DNA of 64,000 nucleotides from CAZRCG01 sp964598565 (GTDB taxonomy: Bacteria; Bdellovibrionota; UBA2394). The stretch is from assembly GCA_964598565.1 (NCBI GenBank), contig CAZRCG010000005.1:115371-179370 (forward strand), in the 5' to 3' direction. Below, piece after piece: positions 44,067 through 52,216 of this stretch. The notes beneath the pieces are model-generated. The model was not told the origin of the DNA. It made no database searches and saw only the letters and a list, made by a program, of their open reading frames with translations. The translations under genes were made by a program, and so were the position numbers. How positions within the stretch are numbered: the first letter of the stretch is position 1; each line of letters starts with the position of its first letter.

Positions 44067-47000
44067 GTCTCATATTCTAGAGTAATTCCTGCCAGGTCCA
44101 AAAGCTGTTTCAGAAAATCTCGACAGATCTTAATATCTTTATCGACTTTGCCGTCTGTAGCCCATGACGAAGGGTAACCAAACGATAGACGACCCTTGGG
44201 ATCTAAAGTGACAGACTTCGATAGGATGCGAACCAACTTTGAAGGCTCTAAGGGCGTTGTATTTCGAAATGTAAGCTGCAAGCGACCGGGATATAAATCG
44301 ATATGACTGGCGTGCAAATGATGCGCCAAGATTCGAAGTTGCATGAGGCCACATAAGTTTTCTAAAGGCTCAGAGTAGAGACCAAAACGATCTAAGAGCT
44401 CGCTTTCAAAGTTCATCAGCTCGGACAGGCTTCTGAGGGAGTTAATCTGCTTGTAGGTCGAAATTCGCACCACGATATCGGGAATATAAGACTCAGGAAT
44501 AAATGCAGGGAATCCGGCATTCATTTCGGGTAACGCCTCCTGCGATTTGTGATTACGAAGTTCGTTGAGAGTTTCTTCCAGCATTTGGGTATAAAGCTCG
44601 AGGCCCACTTCAGCCACGATGCCTGACTGAGCATCGCCCAAGAGGTTGCCGGCGCCTCGAATTTCCATATCATGCGTTGAAATTTTAAATCCACTGCCGA
44701 GAGCTGTATGCGTTGCGATAACCTGCAAGCGCTTGGAGGCGTCGGGCGTTAACTCGGTGGTTTCATGCACCAAAAAATAGGCAAAGGCATTCAAGTGACT
44801 GCGGCCCACTCGACCGCGAAGTTGATAAAGCTCGCTTAAGCCGAAGAGCTCGGCATGATCAACAATAAGAGTATTGGCCGATGGAATATCGAGCCCGTTT
44901 TCAATGATGGAGGTGGCTACTAAAATTTTCGCTTTCTGGCTGACAAATGCCATCATGCGGTTCTCGAGATCGTCTTCGGGGAGTTGCCCGTGAGCTACGA
45001 CCAGAGGTACGTCAGGCACCAAGCGCTGTATTCTGTCTGCCACCCCGGCGATGCTTTTGACTCGATTGTGAACAACAAGAATTTGTCCGCCACGGCCCAA
45101 TTCTTTCAGAATGGCATTTTTAATGAGAGCTTCATCGTAAGTTCCCACAAAGGTTCTGACCTCTTCTCGATTCTCAGGGGGGCTAGCAATCAAGCTTAGG
45201 TCGCGAATGCCGACCATCGACATTTGTAGCGTTCGCGGAATGGGCGTTGCCGAAAGCGTTAAAACGTCGATATCTGATCGAAATTTTTTGAGGCGCTCTT
45301 TATGCTTAACACCGAAGCGTTGTTCTTCATCAATCACAATAAGGCCAAGCTGTTTAAAGACAATATCAGTTTGCAATAGTCGATGCGTACCAATCACCAC
45401 CCTCAGGTGGCCACTGTCGAGCGATTGCAAAGTCTCTTTAACGTCTTTCGGTGACACAAATCGGGAAAGTCTCGCCACAGGAATTCCCACGGCTGAAAAT
45501 CGAGCCTGAAAATTTTTGTAGTGTTGTTCGACGAGAAGGGTGGTGGGAGCGAGAACGGCCACTTGTTTGCCGTGCAAGGCCGTAATCATCGCGGCACGAA
45601 GGGCTACTTCGGTTTTTCCAAAGCCCACATCTCCACAGATAAGGCGATCCATCGGAAAGGGCTTCTGAAAATCGCCTTCAATGGCGTCGATGGCATTTTC
45701 TTGATCGATCGTCAGATCATAAGGAAATCCAGAGCAAAAGGCCTGATAGGCTTCGTGATCGAAAGATATGGAACGAGCTACTTCTTTCAGTCGTCGCTGC
45801 GCGGCAATCTCAAGAAGTTCGTGGGCGATTTTGAAGATATCATTTTTAATCTTAGATCTGCGTTTAAGAAAATCTTGGCTGCCAAGCCGGTCGAGTCTGG
45901 GAGAAGCTTGACCTTCACTGACATAGCGAGTGACTTTGTCAAAACGATAAACCGGAACATAGAGCTTATCAGCATTGAGATATTCAAGAACAAGAAACTC
46001 GCCTTCAAAGCCCATAAGGTTAAGTTTTTGAAGACCAAGAAAGCGTGCGATGCCATGGTCTTCGTGAATGACGAAATCGCCCCCTTTAAGATCTGAAAAC
46101 TGGCGTAGAAAATCTTCACTTGAAGATAGCGCTCTTTGCCGAGAGCTTAACGAGCGTCGGGTTCCAAAAATATCTCGCTCATTGATGATCGCCTTTCTAA
46201 ACGTGGGTGAAGAAAATCCCGGAAAGAGAGGGCCTCTCTTCCAGTCGATGCTGGGCCAAGTGTCTACCGAGCTGCGCAGTGCCGTTTCTCGCTTCGCATT
46301 GTGCAGAACAATACTTGTTTTAAAATCAGACTCTACAAACGAATGAAGAGAGTCGAGCAGGGGGCTAAAATTTTTCTTTTCTCGCAATTTAAGACGAAGC
46401 GTCTCGTGGGTAGAGACATCGTAGACCACGGAGTCTGGCTTAAGTTCTTTGTAGAGGCGACAATGAGGTGCTTGTAGTGCAGAGCTAACATCGAATCGAA
46501 GCAACTCGGCAGAGTAGTGAAGTTGTTTGATATCGGCCTGGCGCTTATCTTCCTGTTTTTGACTGAGTTGAAGCCCTTTGAGCGAGGCTTCTTCGTCCAC
46601 CGTAACCAGCGGCGTTTTGGGCGGAAGATAATCGATGAGGCTACCTGTTTCTGTCATAAGGCCCGGGAGAATCCATCGGGGCTCTAAGGGCTCAAATCGA
46701 TTTTCCAGATCAGTCAATAAGCGATCCCGCTCGAGAGGATCGAAGGCCTGTTCATTAGAAAATGAACGAATACGCTCTCGAATCGAAGGCCAATCTGAAA
46801 AATGAAAGAGCATCTCCGAACGCGGTGAAATCGTCAGGGAATCTCTATCGCTGAGAGAGCGCTGGGTGTCAGCGTCGAAGTCTCTGATCGACACAATTTC
46901 ATCACCAAAAAACTCTATTCGAAAAGGCCTTTCGTGAGAGTACAAAAAAACATCGACCAAATTGCCACGCACTGAGAAGAAGCCCTTATCCTCAGCCAAG

Positions 47001-47440
47001 GCGTCTTGACGGTAGCCAGAATCTTTGAGCTGGCTCACAAGCGAATCGCGCTCAATCCACTGGGATTTAGAAATATGAATAATAAATTTCTCAAAATTAG
47101 CCGGCGTCGCCGTTTTTTGAGAGAGAGCTTCAAAATTGGTGAGAACAAAAACTTTTGAACGATCGAGAGCTAGGCGACTCTGGGTTTCTAAACGTGTTGC
47201 CACAATGAAAGGATCTTGCTTGACAGGTGAATAGAGATTCTCAAAGTGTGGAAATACCAAAATCCGTGAGGATGCAGAGGGCTGATCACTTAGAAAAAAC
47301 TCTAAGGTTTCTTTGGCTTCAAAGAGGTCCGTGGTGGGCGGCAGTACGATAAGCCCCGAGTCAAAGTGCTGGGCCACAAAATAGAGATCACTGGCCCCCT
47401 GCAGGCCACTAAATGAGGTTTCGGATACATTCATCGTCAT
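44063..47440 (-). CDS. mfd: Transcription-repair coupling factor Mfd
   Basis: 1125 residues. DNA translocase that removes stalled RNA polymerase and recruits UvrA. UvrB-like N-terminal region (~1-330), RNA-polymerase-interaction domain, helicase motor with GDVGFGKTEVALRAA near 600 and DEEQRFGVKHKERLK near 705, TRG motif IRGAGNLLGDAQSG, and a C-terminal TRCF domain. ATG at 47440 or 47434. First gene of mfd-ppiC-SurA-like-SurA-like-pdxA-uvrA. Confidence 0.97.
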   Translation of the reverse strand: MTMNVSETSFSGLQGASDLYFVAQHFDSGLIVLPPTTDLFEAKETLEFFLSDQPSASSRILVFPHFENLYSPVKQDPFIVATRLETQSRLALDRSKVFVLTNFEALSQKTATPANFEKFIIHISKSQWIERDSLVSQLKDSGYRQDALAEDKGFFSVRGNLVDVFLYSHERPFRIEFFGDEIVSIRDFDADTQRSLSDRDSLTISPRSEMLFHFSDWPSIRERIRSFSNEQAFDPLERDRLLTDLENRFEPLEPRWILPGLMTETGSLIDYLPPKTPLVTVDEEASLKGLQLSQKQEDKRQADIKQLHYSAELLRFDVSSALQAPHCRLYKELKPDSVVYDVSTHETLRLKLREKKNFSPLLDSLHSFVESDFKTSIVLHNAKRETALRSSVDTWPSIDWKRGPLFPGFSSPTFRKAIINERDIFGTRRSLSSRQRALSSSEDFLRQFSDLKGGDFVIHEDHGIARFLGLQKLNLMGFEGEFLVLEYLNADKLYVPVYRFDKVTRYVSEGQASPRLDRLGSQDFLKRRSKIKNDIFKIAHELLEIAAQRRLKEVARSISFDHEAYQAFCSGFPYDLTIDQENAIDAIEGDFQKPFPMDRLICGDVGFGKTEVALRAAMITALHGKQVAVLAPTTLLVEQHYKNFQARFSAVGIPVARLSRFVSPKDVKETLQSLDSGHLRVVIGTHRLLQTDIVFKQLGLIVIDEEQRFGVKHKERLKKFRSDIDVLTLSATPIPRTLQMSMVGIRDLSLIASPPENREEVRTFVGTYDEALIKNAILKELGRGGQILVVHNRVKSIAGVADRIQRLVPDVPLVVAHGQLPEDDLENRMMAFVSQKAKILVATSIIENGLDIPSANTLIVDHAELFGLSELYQLRGRVGRSHLNAFAYFLVHETTELTPDASKRLQVIATHTALGSGFKISTHDMEIRGAGNLLGDAQSGIVAEVGLELYTQMLEETLNELRNHKSQEALPEMNAGFPAFIPESYIPDIVVRISTYKQINSLRSLSELMNFESELLDRFGLYSEPLENLCGLMQLRILAHHLHASHIDLYPGRLQLTFRNTTPLEPSKLVRILSKSVTLDPKGRLSFGYPSSWATDGKVDKDIKICRDFLKQLLDLAGITLEYET

Positions 47441-47515
47441 TCATACGCTTCGTCCCTTGAGGGGTCGCGATAGCGCCTATATTCGCTCAGACTCTTTCTC
47501 GATTTTCCCGATTCT

Positions 47516-48694
47516 CTAATAAAGAAGAAAAGGTTTACGCTGTTTTTTAAACGACTCTTCATCGTCCCTAAACGATTCGAAAAGCCGCTCCAAACTTAAC
47601 TTACCATCGATGGTATGGCGAACTTTTTGCCCTCCGGCAAGAATATCGATGGGAAGTTTTTCGTATTCATATTCATAGGGAGGCGATTTCCACGACCATT
47701 GGTCTTGATAAAGATCGCGAAAGATTCGCAGTAGAACAATCATATGGCGCAAGGGCCAAAAATTTTTGGCCGGGGCCACTTGAAGGGCCCCAAAGCAAAC
47801 CTCCCCATGGTACTTATGAAATGTCGGAATGAAGCCCTGCCGGTGAAACCGAACCGGATTCATCTTCAATGATTTACAGAGCTTGAGGTAATGGGCCTCA
47901 ATGTCGTGCCATTTGAAGAACGGCGCTCCGATGAGTTCAAAGGGGCGCGTGGTGCCTCGACCTTCTGATAAGGTAGTGGCTTCAAGAAGGCAGCCTCCTG
48001 GATACAAGCGCGCTGCCTCCCAATTGGGCATGTTCGGAGAGGGAAGAGTCCAGGGCAGACCCGTCGACGGAAAGAGCTGCGAGCGCTTCCAGCGTTTCAG
48101 TGGGACAATTTGAATTTCCGGGCGAGCCTCCATCGAACTGGCAAAGAAGAGAGCTAGTTCGCCCACCGTCATACCATGGCATACGGGTATGGGGTAGAGG
48201 CCGACAAATGACTTAAACGCGGTATCGAGAATGGGACCTTCGATAAACTGACCACCCAGAGGATTGGGTCGATCTAAAATGATCACTTTCGTTTTTGTCA
48301 GCGCCGCTACCTCAAGGCAGTAGGCAAGAGTGTAAATGAACGTATAGTAGCGCGACCCCACATCAAAAAGATCGACGATGAGGGCGTCTGTATCTTGCAG
48401 TGACTCAAGCGTCGGCTTTCGACGCTCGCCGTAGAGAGAGTAGATGGGCCGTCCCAGACTGTCGCGGCTGTCTTGCCACTCAATCATATTGTCTTGAGTC
48501 TCACCAAAAATACCATGCTGAGGTCCGAAAAAGGCCGTGAGTTGAAAATTTTTCTCAGCGATATCAGCCAGATGCCGATAGTTCGGCGTTACCGATGACG
48601 GGTGGCAAAGCACGGCAACCCGCGATTTTTTCGAGAGTCCCAATTGTCGTGGGGATTTTTCGAGGCTTTCAATTCCGGGTGAAGTTCGATTCAT
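47516..48694 (-). CDS. namZ: DUF1343 / NamZ-type exo-N-acetylmuramidase
   Basis: 392 residues matching the DUF1343 (GH171) family: FFGPQHGIFGE, VDLFDVGSRYYTFIYTL, ILDRPNPLGG and SEGRGTTRPFELIGAPF. In Bacillus NamZ removes terminal MurNAc from muropeptides, so this is a peptidoglycan recycling or digestion enzyme. It starts MNRTSPG with no signal peptide, unlike the exported YbbC of Bacillus, suggesting cytosolic recycling. Confidence 0.88.
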   Translation of the reverse strand: MNRTSPGIESLEKSPRQLGLSKKSRVAVLCHPSSVTPNYRHLADIAEKNFQLTAFFGPQHGIFGETQDNMIEWQDSRDSLGRPIYSLYGERRKPTLESLQDTDALIVDLFDVGSRYYTFIYTLAYCLEVAALTKTKVIILDRPNPLGGQFIEGPILDTAFKSFVGLYPIPVCHGMTVGELALFFASSMEARPEIQIVPLKRWKRSQLFPSTGLPWTLPSPNMPNWEAARLYPGGCLLEATTLSEGRGTTRPFELIGAPFFKWHDIEAHYLKLCKSLKMNPVRFHRQGFIPTFHKYHGEVCFGALQVAPAKNFWPLRHMIVLLRIFRDLYQDQWSWKSPPYEYEYEKLPIDILAGGQKVRHTIDGKLSLERLFESFRDDEESFKKQRKPFLLY

Positions 48695-48751
48695 ATTGAC
48701 ATCTCCTGCTAGCGCACTGTGTAATAATTACATCCTTGGGAGGGGTGGTTT

Positions 48752-49627
48752 TTGAAAACTTCAATCATTTTCGGGTTGTTTATGGCGGCTCTCATAAGTG
48801 GCGCGGATTCCCCGGGTCTCTTGGCGGGATCATGGCGCGCTCAACAGTTTCTCGAAAGTCTTCGAGGGAGTCCATATGACTTTGATTTTTTGAGACGAGG
48901 CATTGCGGCCACCAAGTGGATCAAGCCGGGCTCGCATGTGAGTTACTCGTCAGAGAAAGATCTGCTCATTCTTCCGACCGAGCTGTTTGATGAGTCGGGC
49001 ATGCTTAAGGCTATCGATGAAGTCGACGACCCCATTGCGATCGATGGACTTTTTCATGAGGCTTTCCATGCCTATAAAGCGCATTTTATCGACCGCAGAC
49101 AGTCGTTGAGGCCTCTAAAAGAGTGGTTTCAAGGCCGGTCGGACACTTTATTTTCACAGCCTGGTGTTGTGGTTGATGAGGCTGAGGCACACTATCCCTT
49201 GAAACGTGGTCATAAAGAATACGCGTTGGAAGAAGCATATGCTGTCTATATTGGCTCAGTCGCTGCGCAGCTAAAAAATATTACTAACTACTTACAAAAA
49301 AATGTCGATGATGAGCGCTGCGATCAACGCATGTCTACGGCAAAGAGACTTTGGGGACATCTTCGGCGCGAAAAACCCAAGGGTTACTTTAGGCGAACCT
49401 GGTTTGAAGAGTTTACCAACGGAACGATTCTCTCGGCCATTGCTAAGGCGCTCCTTAACGAAGAAGACACTATCTATGTGTCGATTCCGATTGTGGCCCT
49501 CGATAAATTTTGGATTGAGGAAAATATTCTCGCTAAGAAGTTGGTGTGGGCGCCATTTGAAGATGTATTTCACGAAGAGCTCTCGAATAATCCGTATTGT
49601 CGCTATAGCGGCGACGCGGAATCGTAA
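48752..49627 (+). CDS. Secreted HExxH putative zinc metallopeptidase
   Basis: 291 residues, TTG start with GGGAGG upstream; residues 1-~25 (MKTSIIFGLFMAALISGADS) are a signal peptide. HEAFH at 102-106 is an HExxH zinc motif, and a downstream EEAYAVYIGS near residue 165 may give the third ligand. No named family recognised. Divergent from namZ, so possibly a related cell-wall or prey-degrading enzyme; this is inference. Confidence 0.7.
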   Translation: MKTSIIFGLFMAALISGADSPGLLAGSWRAQQFLESLRGSPYDFDFLRRGIAATKWIKPGSHVSYSSEKDLLILPTELFDESGMLKAIDEVDDPIAIDGLFHEAFHAYKAHFIDRRQSLRPLKEWFQGRSDTLFSQPGVVVDEAEAHYPLKRGHKEYALEEAYAVYIGSVAAQLKNITNYLQKNVDDERCDQRMSTAKRLWGHLRREKPKGYFRRTWFEEFTNGTILSAIAKALLNEEDTIYVSIPIVALDKFWIEENILAKKLVWAPFEDVFHEELSNNPYCRYSGDAES

Positions 49628-49656
49628 AGTTTTTGGCCTCGTCGCTGACAGTGCCT

Positions 49657-51114
49657 TTAAGATTTCGCTAGCTTGAACCAGTCCTGAAAATGATCGAGTA
49701 ATGGCTGACGAGCGCTGTCATGAGGCTCGAATACTTTTTCAGCTTTCCAGTGAGATTTTAAATCGGACAGCGAAAAAGCCCCCAAGCTGAGCGCAGCGAG
49801 AGAAGCAACGCCAAGCGCGGTGGCCTCGAGATTTTTTGGTCGCACCAGCGGAGTCCCCAACAAATCAGCTTGTATCTGCATCAGCAAATTGTTCCGTACG
49901 ACGCCGCCATCAACTTTCCACTGTGTGGATGGAAGCGTACCTCCAAAGCCCGCCTTCATCATGGCGTCGATGAGCGCTTTATTCTGAAAAGCGAGAGCTT
50001 CTAACGAGGCACGTGCGATTTCCGCTCGGCCCGAGCCCCGACTGATTCCGCTGATCATTGCGCGAGCCTGGGGTTTCCAAAACGGAGCCCCGAGACCCGT
50101 CAGCGCAGGAACAATTAAGACGCCGCTAGAGCTACGACATTGTTTCGCAAGAGCTTCTGAGTCTTTGGAGTTCTTAAAAAGAACGAGTTCATTCGCAAGC
50201 CAATCGAGCCAAGAGCCACAATTAAATACCGAGCCTTCTAAAGCAAATGTGCGTTCACCACTAGCGCGCGCCAGCGCCAGGGTTGATACAAGACCTTGCG
50301 AGTCACGAGCCGGTTCGGGCCCTACGTTGAGAAGAATAAACGAGCCAGTGCCAAAGGTGATTTTGCCTTCGCCGCGATTCCAGGCGCATTGTCCAAAAAG
50401 TGCGGCCTGTTGATCGCCAAGGGCCGCAACAACGGGAATGCCTTCAGGCAAAAAGCCGACATCTTTGGTTTTAAAGTCGTAGCCCTCTGATGGTATTAGA
50501 GGCGGGCACCATGCGAGTGGAACTTCAAACGCCGAGCACAGATCGTGATCCCAACGTAACGAATGCAAATTCAGAAGTGAGGTTCTCGAGGCATTAGTGA
50601 GTTCGGTGGCATCGACGCCAGTAAGTTTTTCTAAGAGAAAGCTTTCTACGGTACGAAAACGAATGGACGACAATGAGCCGCGAGAGGAGAGATTCAGTTT
50701 TCGCTTGAGCCAAAGAATCTTCGACGCTGAAAAATAAGGATCAATGGGAAGGCCGGCACGACTTTCGACGAGCGATGCTAATGGTTCGAGTGATTTACAA
50801 ATATCAGAGGTTCGACGATCTTGCCACACAATGAATCGATGCAGAGCTTTAGAGTCATCAAAAAGAGTCACCGTCTCTCTCTGATTAGTGATGCCGACAC
50901 CTAAAATCTTTTTGGCAGACACCTTGGTTTTTCTCAGCAGACCCGTCACAGCCTTCTGAACGGATTTCCAAAGCTCATTTGGATCATGCTCGACCCAACC
51001 GGGTTGAGGAAAGTGCTGCGGCACGGCAACGGTCAAGGTGCCAATAACTTTACCTTTCTTTGAAAGTAAGAGAGCGGTCGTACCTGTCGTGCCTTGGTCA
51101 ATGCCCAGAAACAT
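49657..51114 (-). CDS. glpK: Glycerol kinase
   Basis: 485 residues from ATG 51114 (MFLGIDQGTTGTTALLL). FGGY kinase that phosphorylates glycerol to glycerol-3-phosphate. Phosphate-binding DQGTTGTT, GWVEHDP, TNQRETV, and the adenosine motif GGVVRNNLLMQIQADLL are present. A TTG at 51129 would add five residues. No glpF or glpD is beside it; it is divergent from a DnaJ-like gene. Confidence 0.92.
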   Translation of the reverse strand: MFLGIDQGTTGTTALLLSKKGKVIGTLTVAVPQHFPQPGWVEHDPNELWKSVQKAVTGLLRKTKVSAKKILGVGITNQRETVTLFDDSKALHRFIVWQDRRTSDICKSLEPLASLVESRAGLPIDPYFSASKILWLKRKLNLSSRGSLSSIRFRTVESFLLEKLTGVDATELTNASRTSLLNLHSLRWDHDLCSAFEVPLAWCPPLIPSEGYDFKTKDVGFLPEGIPVVAALGDQQAALFGQCAWNRGEGKITFGTGSFILLNVGPEPARDSQGLVSTLALARASGERTFALEGSVFNCGSWLDWLANELVLFKNSKDSEALAKQCRSSSGVLIVPALTGLGAPFWKPQARAMISGISRGSGRAEIARASLEALAFQNKALIDAMMKAGFGGTLPSTQWKVDGGVVRNNLLMQIQADLLGTPLVRPKNLEATALGVASLAALSLGAFSLSDLKSHWKAEKVFEPHDSARQPLLDHFQDWFKLAKS

Positions 51115-51140
51115 AGAGTGATTATACAATAGATAAGGCT

Positions 51141-51896
51141 ATGATCCGCAATTACTTTGCCGATTTAGAACTCCACTATCTCGCAGACTCTGAAGAAATT
51201 AGGTCTGCCTATCGGCGTTTGGCCCGGCGTTTTCATCCCGATTTAAATCCAGAAGATCTTTACGCTGAAGAGTCTTTTAAGCGAATTCACGAAGCGTATC
51301 GCTATTTGTCAGACGATACGAGAGCCTCTCGACTGAGACGACGATTAAAAACTGAAATGGGACCGGTCGAGCAATCGGGACGATGGAAGTCGTCGCGTCC
51401 CATGCCGACCTCGCTGACTCAGTTTGTTACAGATTGGACAGAAGAAAGAACGACGAAAACAAAAACAAATCGACGTGAAAATTTGAGAGCCGACTTAAAT
51501 CTTCGTGTGACATCTCGAGAAATAGAATTTGGTTTTGAAAAAGAGATTACTTTTAATGTCGACAAAGCTTGCGGTGGCTGTCGAAGCCAGAACAAGCGTT
51601 CTGGCTCAATTTCTGAAACCTGTAAGAGGTGCGCTGGAGTGGGCTATGAGGCGATTAGGCGCGGCAATTTTCAATGGAAAAAGACATGCGACGATTGTCG
51701 AGGTCAGGGGGTTCTTCGCCGGTCGCGCTGCGCACTATGCCAAGGGCGAGGCAAAGTGAGTGTAAAAGAAATGGGGAAGCTTTCGTGGCAAGGCAGTCGT
51801 CAACCGGTGCGAACTATTATTTTGAAACAGTTAGGACATTATTCATGGGATGGAAAGAAGAGAGGTGATCTATGGGTACATCTAGAACTCGTATGA
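51141..51896 (+). CDS. Shortened DnaJ-like co-chaperone
   Basis: 251 residues. J domain at ~4-70 with the HPD motif at 32-34 (FHPDL). Next comes a spacer without the usual Gly/Phe-rich region, then a Cys-rich zinc region with CGGC, CKRC, CDDC and CALC pairs (about 155-225), and only a short piece of substrate-binding domain (VRTIILKQLGHYSWDGKKRG). Full DnaJ is ~370 residues. Its end overlaps the next gene, a CbpM/HspR-like regulator. Probably stimulates DnaK. Confidence 0.85.
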   Translation: MIRNYFADLELHYLADSEEIRSAYRRLARRFHPDLNPEDLYAEESFKRIHEAYRYLSDDTRASRLRRRLKTEMGPVEQSGRWKSSRPMPTSLTQFVTDWTEERTTKTKTNRRENLRADLNLRVTSREIEFGFEKEITFNVDKACGGCRSQNKRSGSISETCKRCAGVGYEAIRRGNFQWKKTCDDCRGQGVLRRSRCALCQGRGKVSVKEMGKLSWQGSRQPVRTIILKQLGHYSWDGKKRGDLWVHLELV

Positions 51897-52216
51897 AGCG
51901 TCGAAGTCGACAAGAGGTATCAAAGAAACTAAAGCTGGATACCCACGAGCTGAAGGTATTTGAAAGTGAAGGGCTCTTTGAATTTACAGATACGACAAAG
52001 CGCTTTGTGGATGCTGAAAATTTTGAGAGATTGAGGGTGGCGGTCGATTTACAGCGAGACCTCGGAGTTAATCTTGAGGGCGTCGATGTTATTTTGGCAA
52101 TGCGTGAAAAAATTAAACGCATGAAAGAACAGATGAACTCTTTCTTGAACTCCGTTCGCCACGAGCTGAGAGGCGAGCTTCGCAAAGAGCTGAGTCGCCT
52201 CGAAAGAAAGCTTTAA
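51872..52216 (+). CDS. CbpM/HspR-like MerR-type regulator or DnaJ modulator
   Basis: 114 residues. VFESEGLFEFTDTTKRFVDA (~29-48) resembles the winged-helix/MerR start, and LRVAVDLQRDLGVNLEGVDV is typical of HspR and CbpM proteins, followed by a coiled-coil end (84-114). ATG 51872 has AGAGGTG upstream and overlaps the DnaJ-like gene by 25 bases. CbpM inhibits CbpA in E. coli and HspR represses dnaKJ in actinobacteria; which applies here is unclear. Confidence 0.75.
   Translation: MGTSRTRMKRRSRQEVSKKLKLDTHELKVFESEGLFEFTDTTKRFVDAENFERLRVAVDLQRDLGVNLEGVDVILAMREKIKRMKEQMNSFLNSVRHELRGELRKELSRLERKL

Noticed and set aside
45521..46096. A 191-codon plus-strand frame inside mfd
   Set aside because: Antisense to conserved Mfd motor motifs, no recognisable domain and no ribosome-binding site; a shadow of mfd.
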